Assembly: GCA_026419635.1 (NCBI GenBank)
Contig: JANZZB010000010.1
Coordinates: 1 to 8,180 of the forward strand
Reading direction: 5' to 3'
Source of the DNA: Clostridiales bacterium
GTDB lineage: Bacteria > Bacillota > Clostridia > Oscillospirales > Butyricicoccaceae
Length of the DNA: 8,180 nt
The notes under the pieces were generated by a model. It ran no database searches. It saw nothing but the letters and a program-made list of their open reading frames with translations, and was not told the origin of the DNA. Shown one piece after another: positions 1 to 7,326 of the stretch (positions are counted from its first letter, which is position 1; each line of letters begins with the position of its first letter). The translations under genes and the position numbers were made by a program.

Positions 1-944
1 CAGGCGGAAGCGATAATCTCTTCAATATTCGTATGTGTAGGCTTCCAGCCAAGTATACGTCGGGCTTTGTCTCCGGACGCGATGAGTATTGCGGGATCTC
101 CCGCTCTTCTTTCGGATTCAACAACATCAATTGATAAACCGGTTGCTTTTACGGCTGAATCTATTATTTGTCTGACAGAGAAACCTTGTCCGAGGCCTAG
201 ATTGAATGCACCGCTGGGTTTGCCGGACTGAAGATAAGAAAGGGCAAGAACATGTGCATCTATCAGGTCATCAACGTGGATATAATCGCGAATGCATGTT
301 CCGTCCGGTGTCGTATAATCGTTTCCGAAAACGCGAATCGGTTTCTTTTCCTGAGCTGCTTTAAGCACAAGTGGTATTAGATGTGTCTCCGGTTCGTGAT
401 GTTCGCCAATATTCCCGCTTTCATGAGCTCCGGCGACATTAAAATAGCGAAGAGCTGCGTACCGGATGCCGTATGCGTTTTCAAACCAGCGAAGCGCCGC
501 TTCGACCATGAGCTTGCTTTCGCCGTATGTATTTGTTGGTTTGGTTCTCATGTCCTCAGTAATTGGAGTTTTATCCGGTTCGCCGTACACTGCAGCGGTC
601 GAGGAAAATACGATAGTTGGAACCTGATTGCGCCTCATAGCATCAAGAAGAGTAACACTTCCCCCGACATTATTCAGGATGTATTTACCGGGGTCCTGCA
701 TGCTTTCGCCCACCAATGAGAAAGCGGCAAAATGGATCACGGCCGTTATTTTTTCTTGTGCAAAAACGGAATCTAAGAAAGTGGAATCATTTAAATCCCC
801 TTTATAAAAACGACCTCCTGTTACTGCCTCACGATGGCCACGGGATAAATTATCAATTATAACTACATCCAGGCCCTTTTGTAAAAGCGACGCAACGCAA
901 TGGCTGCCAATATAACCGGCGCCGCCGGTAACCAGTACGGACAA
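1..944 (-). CDS. galE: UDP-glucose 4-epimerase GalE, C-terminal end cut by window edge
   Basis: Cytoplasmic NAD-dependent epimerase that interconverts UDP-glucose and UDP-galactose (Leloir pathway and UDP-sugar supply for surface polysaccharides). The frame is open for 314 codons and runs off the window; GalE proteins are usually about 330 residues, so only the last 15 or so are missing. Seen in the translation: N-terminal Rossmann motif GGAGYIGSH (residues 7-15), acidic D31 after the second strand, FAAFSLVGES (72-81), the SST stretch (114-116), the short-chain dehydrogenase/reductase catalytic pair Y140 and K144 in YGESK, then RYFNVAGA and CIRDYIHVDDL, which mark the GalE branch. The start chosen is TTG at 944-942, because AGGAG (957-953) lies 8 nt upstream. 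An in-frame GTG at 953-951 overlaps that ribosome site and is less likely. It is transcribed divergently from the transketolase genes. No frame break is seen. Confidence 0.96.
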   Translation of the reverse strand, partial: MSVLVTGGAGYIGSHCVASLLQKGLDVVIIDNLSRGHREAVTGGRFYKGDLNDSTFLDSVFAQEKITAVIHFAAFSLVGESMQDPGKYILNNVGGSVTLLDAMRRNQVPTIVFSSTAAVYGEPDKTPITEDMRTKPTNTYGESKLMVEAALRWFENAYGIRYAALRYFNVAGAHESGNIGEHHEPETHLIPLVLKAAQEKKPIRVFGNDYTTPDGTCIRDYIHVDDLIDAHVLALSYLQSGKPSGAFNLGLGQGFSVRQIIDSAVKATGLSIDVVESERRAGDPAILIASGDKARRILGWKPTHTNIEEIIASA

Positions 945-992
945 TTGTCCCACTCCTTAAGATTTTATTTTATTCCAAAATACGATGACTAT

Positions 993-1021
993 ATTTTATC
1001 ATTCAAATAAGAAAGTTTAAA
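993..1021 (-). promoter_or_regulatory. Probable sigma-A promoter of galE
   Basis: On the minus strand TTTAAA (1021-1016) is followed, after exactly 17 nt, by TAAAAT (998-993), with TG one base before the -10 box (TGaTAAAAT), an extended -10. Predicted transcription start is near 986, giving a leader of about 40 nt before the TTG start. The -35 box matches consensus at 4 of 6 positions. This is prediction from sequence only, in AT-rich DNA. Confidence 0.55.
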
Positions 1022-1109
1022 TAAAGTTCATTCACATTTGAGTAAAATTTTTCCTATAGTGTTTGACTTTTTATATAAGTTCATGTTTTTGGTAAAAATG
1101 AAAAAGAAT

Positions 1110-1137
1110 TTGCGATCGATGTTTGCTGTGATATAAT
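1110..1137 (+). promoter_or_regulatory. Extended -10 sigma-A promoter of the transketolase genes
   Basis: A perfect TATAAT at 1132-1137 is preceded by TG at the correct one-base distance (TGaTATAAT), which makes a full extended -10. A partial -35, TTGCGA (1110-1115), lies 16 nt upstream. Predicted start of transcription is near 1144, about 30 nt before the ATG at 1175. It is back-to-back with the galE promoter, about 90 bp apart. Confidence 0.7.
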
Positions 1138-1174
1138 ACTGGTTGGCAGAAGTATGATGAAAGGCGGTGCGAAT

Positions 1175-2020
1175 ATGAGTTTAACAACCAATGATCTGAA
1201 AATCATTGCAAATAAAATTCGCTATTATGCCTTAGACGGTATTTTTCATGCTCAGTCCGGGCATCCGGGCGGGTCGCTGTCTATGGCGGAAATTATGGCT
1301 GTTTTGTATTTCCACGAAATGAGAGTTGACCCCCAAAATCCGAAAGATCCGGACAGAGATCGATTTGTCCTTTCAAAAGGCCATGCGGCTCCCGGATACT
1401 ATGCAGCGCTGGCCCTTAAAGGATTTTTCCCTGTAAAACAGATCGGAAACCTCCGTAAAATAGACTGTGTGCTGCAGGGGCATCCGGATATGAAAAAAAT
1501 AAGCGGAGTTGATATGTCTACCGGTTCTCTCGGACAAGGTATTTCGGCGGCTACCGGTATGGCACTGTACGGAAAAACAAATAAAAAAGATTATCGAGTG
1601 TATGCTCTGACGGGCGACGGAGAGCTTCAGGAGGGCCAGGTTTGGGAAGCTGCAATGGCAGCAGGACATTATAAACTCGCAAACCTGACGGTGTTTGTTG
1701 ATAATAACAATCTTCAAATTGACGGAGAAGTGACAAAAGTAATGTCAGTTTATCCTATTGCGGAGAAATTTGAAGCTTTTGGATTTGCAGTTCAAAAAAT
1801 TAACGGAAATGATATAGAAGAAGTTATTGCGGCAATTGACAAATGTAAATTACAGCAGGATAAACCGAACGCAATTATTTGTTCTACAGTAAAAGGAAAA
1901 GGCGTTTCGTTTATGGAAAATCAGGCAAAATGGCATGGTGCCGCTCCCGATGAGGAACTTTATAAAAAGGCGGCAGAAGAACTGGAGACCGCTATTATTG
2001 AATTGGGAGGTGCTTTATAA
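1175..2020 (+). CDS. Transketolase, N-terminal (diphosphate-binding) subunit
   Basis: One half of a split transketolase, which moves two-carbon ketol units between sugar phosphates (xylulose-5-P, ribose-5-P, erythrose-4-P) in the non-oxidative pentose phosphate pathway; cytoplasmic, thiamine-diphosphate and Mg2+ dependent. Using the ATG at 1175 gives 281 residues, normal for this subunit. Visible motifs: H30 in SGHPGGS, H70 in LSKGHAAPGYY, GSLGQGIS (117-124), the ThDP/Mg motif beginning G147-D148-G149 and closing with N177-N178-N179, and GKGVSFMEN with the following W-H-G (H254). An ATG at 1154 would add seven residues, but the ribosome site AAGGCGGTG (1161-1169) fits the ATG at 1175, so the shorter form is preferred. 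The stop codon directly abuts the ATG of the C-terminal subunit, so the two are surely cotranscribed. Confidence 0.95.
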   Translation: MSLTTNDLKIIANKIRYYALDGIFHAQSGHPGGSLSMAEIMAVLYFHEMRVDPQNPKDPDRDRFVLSKGHAAPGYYAALALKGFFPVKQIGNLRKIDCVLQGHPDMKKISGVDMSTGSLGQGISAATGMALYGKTNKKDYRVYALTGDGELQEGQVWEAAMAAGHYKLANLTVFVDNNNLQIDGEVTKVMSVYPIAEKFEAFGFAVQKINGNDIEEVIAAIDKCKLQQDKPNAIICSTVKGKGVSFMENQAKWHGAAPDEELYKKAAEELETAIIELGGAL

Positions 2021-2956
2021 ATGTCATCTACCAGAGAAGCATACGGTAAAGCCATAGAAGAGCTGGGCGAAAAATATCCGTTTTATGTATTTGACGCGGA
2101 TTTGTCGCAAGCAACAAAAACCAATTTGTTTGCAAAAAAGTATCCGGATCGTTTTTTTCAAGCCGGTATTGCAGAATGTAATATGATGGGTATGGCAGCG
2201 GGATTTGCAACTTGCGGAGCAACGGTATTTGCAAGTACTTTCGCAATGTTTGCCGCGGGGCGCGCTTTTGAACAGGTGCGAAATTCTATTGCATATCCTA
2301 ACTTAAATGTGAAAATTGCAGCGACGCATGCTGGTATTTTGATCGGGCCGGATGGAGGCTCGCATCAATGTATTGAAGACATTTCTCTTATGAGAACAAT
2401 TCCGAATATGACAGTGTTATGTCCGTCGGATGCAGCGCAGACGTTGCCTTGCGTAGAAGCCGCAATTAAAAAAGAAGGGCCGGTATACCTGCGCTTCGGC
2501 CGCAACGCAAGCCCTGATATATACAGTGGGGATGTTCAGTTTGAAATCGGCAAAGGGTATCAGCTGCGCGACGGAAACGATGCGACGATTATCGCTATAG
2601 GTGATATGGTTTACGAAGCTTTGGTAGCGGCAGAAGAACTTAGTAAAGATGGAGTTCAAATAAGAGTTATCGATATGCCCTCACTGAAACCGATTGATGA
2701 AGAACTGATCGTAAAGGCTGCAAAGGAAACGGGCATTATTATCACGGCGGAAGACCACAATATAATCGGAGGACTTGGAAGCGCTGTTTGCGAAGTTACA
2801 GCTCAGTTTTGTCCCGTTCCTGTCATTCGCGTCGGTTCAAAAGATCTTTTCGGAAGGTCAGGATCAAAGAACGAATTGGCAGAGTATTACGGTCTCAACA
2901 GTCAAACGATTATAAAAGCCTATAATCTAAGGAAAAAAATGATCTCTAAAAAGTGA
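2021..2956 (+). CDS. Transketolase, C-terminal (pyrimidine-binding) subunit
   Basis: The partner half of the split transketolase, 311 residues, supplying the pyrimidine-binding domain and the C-terminal domain. Residues 1-160 form the transketolase pyrimidine domain: DADL (25-28), the catalytic glutamate E52 in GIAECNMMG, which activates the thiamine ring, and DGGSHQ with H115 in the phosphosugar/ThDP region. Residues from about 180 form the transketolase C-terminal domain, with EDHNIIGGLG (244-253) and FGRSG (277-281). The ATG immediately follows the TAA of the upstream subunit with no spacer. Its ribosome site GGGAGGTG (2005-2012) lies inside the upstream gene, ending 8 nt before the start, which allows translational coupling and equal subunit amounts. 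A related reading (1-deoxyxylulose-5-phosphate synthase) is unlikely, because that enzyme is a single long chain with different N-terminal motifs. Confidence 0.95.
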   Translation: MSSTREAYGKAIEELGEKYPFYVFDADLSQATKTNLFAKKYPDRFFQAGIAECNMMGMAAGFATCGATVFASTFAMFAAGRAFEQVRNSIAYPNLNVKIAATHAGILIGPDGGSHQCIEDISLMRTIPNMTVLCPSDAAQTLPCVEAAIKKEGPVYLRFGRNASPDIYSGDVQFEIGKGYQLRDGNDATIIAIGDMVYEALVAAEELSKDGVQIRVIDMPSLKPIDEELIVKAAKETGIIITAEDHNIIGGLGSAVCEVTAQFCPVPVIRVGSKDLFGRSGSKNELAEYYGLNSQTIIKAYNLRKKMISKK

Positions 2957-2961
2957 TTAAA

Positions 2962-3003
2962 AAATAAGCCTAAACAGTTTATAAAAGCTGTTTAGGCTTA
3001 TTT
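2962..3003 (+). terminator. Hairpin terminator after the transketolase genes
   Basis: Six bases past the stop of the C-terminal subunit, a 16-bp perfect inverted repeat has arms 2962-2977 and 2988-3003 (core AAGCCTAAACAG / CTGTTTAGGCTT) around a 10-base loop. An A-rich stretch precedes it, and the right arm ends in TTATTT followed by AAAATTT, so the U tract is broken rather than uniform. The stem is strong and well placed for the transketolase transcript. Confidence 0.8.
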
Positions 3004-3013
3004 AAAATTTGAC

Positions 3014-3060
3014 CGAAAAAGCAAAGAACTACGGAAATTTTCCAATGTTCTTTGCTTTCG
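3014..3060 (-). terminator. Hairpin terminator of the ATPase-RCK operon (probably bidirectional)
   Basis: Arms GCAAAGAAC (3021-3029) and GTTCTTTGC (3047-3055) pair perfectly, and flanking CGAAA/TTTCG extends the stem with two unpaired A's. Within the loop GGAAA (3033-3037) and TTTCC (3039-3043) can form a small second stem. Read on the minus strand, the stem is followed at once by TTTTT, the usual intrinsic-terminator form. It begins 15 nt past the stop of the last RCK gene. On the plus strand it is followed by TTATTTTATTT, so it could also catch read-through from the transketolase side. Confidence 0.75.
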
Positions 3061-3075
3061 TTATTTTATTTATGT

Positions 3076-3744
3076 CTATTCAACGGGGCCTAGAATTTTT
3101 GCAAGCGTGTTAAGCTGAGATACGTGGGAGACGGCCAACACTTCGTCTCCTGCCATTAAAACGGTGTTGCCTCGCGGTATGCAAAGCTCATTGTTTCGAA
3201 TAACAGCTACCAATACGCATTCTGCGGGGAGATGGAGATCACTAAGCGCTTTCCCGGAGACCGATGACGCGGGGTGTACCTTTTCTTCAACAAGCGAATA
3301 CTGTCCACGGCGCAGTTTATGCATAATCATCATGTCTCCAAGCGACATCTCTTCTGCTACAACATGCGCCATCAGGTCAGCTTCGGTAAGTCCGACGTCA
3401 ACGCCCATTTCCGGCGTAAACAGCCAACTGTTTTTCGGATTGTTCGCGCGGGCAATGACGCGTTTTACGCCAAATTCATAGCGTGCCAAGGTTGATACAA
3501 CAAGATTTGCTTCGTCTGTAGGTGTAAGCGCAACAACGACATCCGATTTATGGATTCCCGCATTTTCCAAAACGATAGGGTCAGTAAAGTTGCCGAAAAC
3601 AATGGAATCCGCCGGGAGAGCCCGTTCAAGAGCGTGAAGCTGCTTTTCACGCATTTCTACGACTTTCACATGGTGTCCGTTATTTAAAAGCAACGAAGCA
3701 AGATAGGAGCCGACCTGGCCTCCGCCTACAATTAGTACATTCAT
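3076..3744 (-). CDS. RCK/TrkA-type NAD-binding K+ transport regulator (second of pair)
   Basis: A 222-residue soluble protein with the layout of KtrA or one half of TrkA: an RCK_N (TrkA-N) Rossmann domain at about residues 1-125 and an RCK_C (TrkA-C) domain at about 145-222. The dinucleotide motif GGGQVG (G7, G9, G12) and acidic E30 at the end of the second strand point to NAD(H) or ATP/ADP binding. DEANLVVSTLAR (78-89) and the C-terminal run with LP, IPRGNTVL and GDEVL are typical of the family. Such proteins form cytoplasmic rings on K+ channels or Trk/Ktr transporters and gate them. It lies 20 nt downstream of another RCK gene, with a GGAAAGGAA ribosome site (3762-3754). No channel or TrkH/KtrB subunit is encoded nearby, so its membrane partner is unknown; the upstream P-type ATPase is a candidate by context only. 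Confidence 0.9.
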   Translation of the reverse strand: MNVLIVGGGQVGSYLASLLLNNGHHVKVVEMREKQLHALERALPADSIVFGNFTDPIVLENAGIHKSDVVVALTPTDEANLVVSTLARYEFGVKRVIARANNPKNSWLFTPEMGVDVGLTEADLMAHVVAEEMSLGDMMIMHKLRRGQYSLVEEKVHPASSVSGKALSDLHLPAECVLVAVIRNNELCIPRGNTVLMAGDEVLAVSHVSQLNTLAKILGPVE

Positions 3745-3764
3745 AATTACACGTTCCTTTCCAC

Positions 3765-4415
3765 TTACGAAAGCCCAAGTAAGGCTTTAAGACGATCGCC
3801 GGATGTGGCGGTAACTGTCATATGAATCAGATCATTTCTCTCAAATACCGTTCCTAAAGTGGGCAGAAAAGTCTTATGGCCGCGGCTGATTGCAGTTACT
3901 TGAAATTCACCCGGTGCCATTAATTCGTTGACTTTGCGGCCGATGAGCAAAGCGGGGACTTCAACCTCGACGATGTCTACACCGCCGCTTCCAATGCTAA
4001 GAATCGTATCAAGAAAAGAATTGCTCAGCAAATCGCCTATCCGATGAATGCCCCAAGTTGCCGGATCAATCGTTTGCAAACCAAGCCGGTTGTAAATTTC
4101 CGCTTTGCGAGGGTCATAAAGCCTGGCGACAACTTTAGGGACCTTAAAAAATTGACTTGAAAGACGGGCGATTACAGCATTTGCTTCATCGCTGGATGTT
4201 ACTGCTGCAAGGGCATCCGTACGTTCGATTTTTGCTTCGATCAATACATCTCGGTCGAAACCAATCCCGGTTACCGTTTTTCCTTTAAAAGACGGGCCTA
4301 AATGCTCAAAGGCGGATGGATCGGAATCAATAACCGTAACGGTATGGCCTTTTTTACTTAGATTAAGAGACAAACCTGCCCCCATGCGTCCGCAGCCTAC
4401 AACAATAATTTTCAT
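3765..4415 (-). CDS. RCK/TrkA-type NAD-binding K+ transport regulator (first of pair)
   Basis: A 216-residue soluble RCK protein, clearly different in sequence from its downstream neighbour. The RCK_N domain occupies about residues 1-125, with GCGRMG (G7, G9, G12) and D30 after the second strand as nucleotide-binding signatures, and SSDEANAVIARLSSQ (74-88) as the usual helix. The RCK_C domain is about 145-216 (VEVPALLIGRKVNEL, then AISRGHKTFLP and ERNDLI). Its ATG overlaps the stop of the ATPase gene in an ATGA arrangement (4415-4412), and a GGGGG ribosome site (4427-4423) lies 7 nt before the start, so translation is probably coupled to the pump. Two half-length RCK proteins in tandem recall a TrkA, which carries two such units in one chain, split into two genes; they may assemble as a hetero-oligomer (inference). 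Confidence 0.9.
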   Translation of the reverse strand: MKIIVVGCGRMGAGLSLNLSKKGHTVTVIDSDPSAFEHLGPSFKGKTVTGIGFDRDVLIEAKIERTDALAAVTSSDEANAVIARLSSQFFKVPKVVARLYDPRKAEIYNRLGLQTIDPATWGIHRIGDLLSNSFLDTILSIGSGGVDIVEVEVPALLIGRKVNELMAPGEFQVTAISRGHKTFLPTLGTVFERNDLIHMTVTATSGDRLKALLGLS

Positions 4416-7264
4416 AATGAAACCCCCAATCCTGTCTTTTGCATATTTTTTGCTTTGCTTTTATCGTGTCTGCGCAAAAATAACTTTCTTAACTCATCTG
4501 TGAAAAACAAAAACGGAGGCCAGATGAGAAGGAAGGCCCATTCGCGGAGGCCTAAAGGTGCCGTGTTAAACAGATTATGCATAAAAGGTGCATAGACAAG
4601 CAAACAAAGCAGCAAAAGTTCTGAAATTATTCCGACCAATACCATTTTGTTTGTAAAGAATCCGATCTTAAAAACCGATGCGCGATCTGTTCTGCAATTA
4701 AATACCATACCAATTTGGCTAAAAACGATAGCGGCAAGAGTCATCGTAGTAGCCATGCGATATACCGTACCTGTTGTGGCCATCGGAGCGCCCGGCCAGC
4801 CGTGAAGATAGTTTAGGAAAAAGAACGAAATCATCGCAGCTGCAGATTCAATCATGCCATAATACAGCATAGCACGGACAAGCAATTTCCTATTTAATAG
4901 AGGCTCGTTTAATGGCCTCGGCGGACGGTTCATACTTCCGGTTTCGGGAAGCTCTGTGCCGAGCCCAATCGCAGGCACCATATCTGTCCCCAAGTCGATA
5001 GACAAGACCTGCATTAAAGTAAGGGGCAGAGGGATTGCACCGCCCGAAAAAATATAAAAGATGCACGGTACCGCTTCTGGCATATTACTGTTTAAGATAT
5101 ATGTTGCAAATCTTCGGATGTTGGTAAAAACAGCCCGCCCTTCCTCTACTGCGTGCACAATGGAGGCAAAGTTATCGTCGGTTAAAATCATATCGGCCGC
5201 TTCTTTTGCAACATCTGTCCCTGTAACACCCATTGCAACGCCAATGTCAGCCTTTTTCAGCGCAGGAGAATCATTGACTCCGTCTCCTGTAACTGCAACG
5301 ACATGCCCCATTTCCTGAAGCGCGCTTACAACTCTAAGCTTTTGCTCCGGAGCAACCCGGGCAAAAATCACTTCATCCCGAAGCGCTTTCTTTAACGTTT
5401 CCTGATCGGTTTGTTCAAGTTCAACGCCGGTAAAGATACGGGGATGGTCTCCGTGTATGATACCGATATGACGTGCGATACTTTCTGCCGTAAGTCCGTA
5501 GTCTCCAGTGATCATAATGATGCGGATGCCTGCGTTATGACACTCCTCGACAGCTGCGGCTACTTCAGGGCGGGGAGGGTCCATCATCGCAACAAGCCCT
5601 AAAAATGTCAGGTTCTGTTCAACCAGTTCGGGAGTATATGAGCTAAGTCCAACCGGCAGTTCAGAATCTTTTGGTATTTCACGCAGCGCAACGGCTAATA
5701 CCCGCAAACCCTTACGTGCATAGACGTCATTGGCTGTCATAATTTGATTGCGCAAAGTTTCGTTTATGGGCTGCATCTGCCCGTTACGGCGAATCATGGT
5801 GCATAAATCAAGAACCTCTTTTGGTGCGCCTTTTACAAATGCAATCCGGCTTATATTCGATGTAAGATCTTTAATTTGATGAATCGTGCTCATACGTTTA
5901 CGGCGAGAGTCGAAAGGAAGTTCACGCAGACGCGGATAATTGCGAGCTTCCACATCCAGATCCAAACCACCTTTTTGCGCTGCAACACGGATACAGGCTT
6001 CTGTAGGATCTCCCAAAACGGTCCAACGAGGGGAATCTTCATCGGGAGGAACAAGACGCGCATTGTTGCATAAACTTGATGCAATAAGAAGCTGTCTTAT
6101 ATCCCGATTCGCATCCAGGGATATCAGTTGTTTGCCGTCTAAAATTTGTCCTTCCGGAGAATACCCAACACCTGTTACTTTGAGCTGCTGATCTATTGTC
6201 CATAAATCGCTGACTGTCATTTCATTTTGAGTAAGCGTACCAGTTTTATCCGTACAGATGACAGTCGTACATCCTAAAGTTTCAACAGCCGAAAGACGTT
6301 TAATCAGCGCATTTCGTTTTGCCATGCGCTGAACACCCATTGCCAGAGACAGAGTTACAGTAGGAAGTAAGCCTTCCGGAACAAAAGCGACAATCATGCC
6401 TAATGTAAAAATGAAGTTTGCTGTTACACTCGTTTTTGTTAAAAGCAATGCCGCTATGAAAAACAACGTTCCGATTCCTACGGCCATAAAAGAGACAATT
6501 TTTGTGATACGACCCATTTCTTTTTGAAGCGGGCTGATATCTTCCTTTATGTTTTGAGTTAACCCGGCGATTTTGCCGAATTCGGTTCTCATTCCGGTAG
6601 CAAAAACGACTGCCTTTCCGGTTCCTGCTGTAACATTTGTTCCTGCAAAAACAAGATTGGGCATTTCCGTATGCGCTAAATCCGCTCGGAGTATCGCATC
6701 CTTGGCCTTGTTTACCGAACGGGATTCACCGGTAAGCGTGGATTGATCCGCCTTTAAGTCATTTTCATCAATGAGTCGTGCATCAGCGGATATCTTATCA
6801 CCCTCGGCTAATAAAATAATATCCCCGGGAACCAAATCTTCCGCCAGAACACGCTGCTCTTCCCCGTCTCGCAATACACGAGCATAGGAAGGAAGAAGTT
6901 TTTTCAGTGCTTCCGTCGCTTTTTCCGCCCGAAATTCCTGCATAAAACTAAACACACCGTTAATGACGTTAACCATCCAAACGGCAATGGCTAACTGAGG
7001 CATTTTTGCAATTAGGGCCAAAATGCCCGCAATCCAAAGAAGGATCGCCATCATGTGTGTAAAGTTCGCAAAAAACTTCAGTATAAGAGGAGTGCCTTTT
7101 ACTTCTTGTAGTATATTTTTTCCATACTCTTGAAGTCTTTTCTCAGCTTCCTCTTTGGATAACCCTTTTGCGCCTATTCCCATCGTATCATAGACTTCAG
7201 AAACAGAAAGCCGCTGAATTGTTCTGCCTTTTTCTTCGTTCAACTGATTTTCAATATTGGCCAT
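4412..7264 (-). CDS. P-type ATPase with Na,K-ATPase-like (P2C-type) cation site
   Basis: A 950-residue inner-membrane ATP-driven cation pump. Domains in order: N-terminal cation-ATPase domain (about 15-85), M1-M2, actuator domain with TGES (178-181), M3-M4, phosphorylation domain with D339 in TDKTGTLTQ, nucleotide domain with KGAP (478-481), TGD (586-588) and TGDGVNDSPALKKADIG (from 659), then M5-M10. Cation-site residues follow the animal Na,K-ATPase alpha subunit rather than SERCA: PEGLL in M4 (296-300), Y722 and S726-N727-x-x-E730 in M5, D757-L-G-T-D761-MVPA in M6, Q850 in M8 and E882 in M9. The C-terminal DELRKLFLRR also matches that family. Na+/K+ transport is therefore the best guess, although such genes are often labelled Ca2+ pumps. 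No beta subunit is visible. It is first in an operon with two RCK genes. ATG at 7264 is used although no good ribosome site precedes it; a downstream start is possible because family similarity begins near residue 19. Confidence 0.93.
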   Translation of the reverse strand: MANIENQLNEEKGRTIQRLSVSEVYDTMGIGAKGLSKEEAEKRLQEYGKNILQEVKGTPLILKFFANFTHMMAILLWIAGILALIAKMPQLAIAVWMVNVINGVFSFMQEFRAEKATEALKKLLPSYARVLRDGEEQRVLAEDLVPGDIILLAEGDKISADARLIDENDLKADQSTLTGESRSVNKAKDAILRADLAHTEMPNLVFAGTNVTAGTGKAVVFATGMRTEFGKIAGLTQNIKEDISPLQKEMGRITKIVSFMAVGIGTLFFIAALLLTKTSVTANFIFTLGMIVAFVPEGLLPTVTLSLAMGVQRMAKRNALIKRLSAVETLGCTTVICTDKTGTLTQNEMTVSDLWTIDQQLKVTGVGYSPEGQILDGKQLISLDANRDIRQLLIASSLCNNARLVPPDEDSPRWTVLGDPTEACIRVAAQKGGLDLDVEARNYPRLRELPFDSRRKRMSTIHQIKDLTSNISRIAFVKGAPKEVLDLCTMIRRNGQMQPINETLRNQIMTANDVYARKGLRVLAVALREIPKDSELPVGLSSYTPELVEQNLTFLGLVAMMDPPRPEVAAAVEECHNAGIRIIMITGDYGLTAESIARHIGIIHGDHPRIFTGVELEQTDQETLKKALRDEVIFARVAPEQKLRVVSALQEMGHVVAVTGDGVNDSPALKKADIGVAMGVTGTDVAKEAADMILTDDNFASIVHAVEEGRAVFTNIRRFATYILNSNMPEAVPCIFYIFSGGAIPLPLTLMQVLSIDLGTDMVPAIGLGTELPETGSMNRPPRPLNEPLLNRKLLVRAMLYYGMIESAAAMISFFFLNYLHGWPGAPMATTGTVYRMATTMTLAAIVFSQIGMVFNCRTDRASVFKIGFFTNKMVLVGIISELLLLCLLVYAPFMHNLFNTAPLGLREWAFLLIWPPFLFFTDELRKLFLRRHDKSKAKNMQKTGLGVSL

Positions 7265-7326
7265 GCTGTTTTAACCAACTCTTTTCCTGTATGGGCTCTT
7301 GATATTATAAAACACTTTAGACCACA

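Noticed and set aside
381..719. Open frame of 112 codons on the plus strand
   Set aside because: It lies wholly antisense to galE, whose minus-strand frame carries all the catalytic motifs; no ribosome site and no recognisable protein pattern.
1154..1174. ATG at 1154 (or 1157) as start of the transketolase N-terminal subunit
   Set aside because: The AAGGCGGTG ribosome site at 1161-1169 lies downstream of these codons and fits the ATG at 1175.
5061..6191. Several plus-strand open frames of 60-85 codons opposite the ATPase
   Set aside because: They are mirror frames of a conserved 950-residue gene with intact motifs and have no ribosome sites or family features.
4412..7264. SERCA-type Ca2+ ATPase assignment
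   Set aside because: M4 PEGLL, M5 SNMPE and M6 DLGTD are the Na,K-ATPase pattern; SERCA has PEGLP, N-x-x-E in a different context and N-x-x-T-D in M6. Not excluded experimentally.
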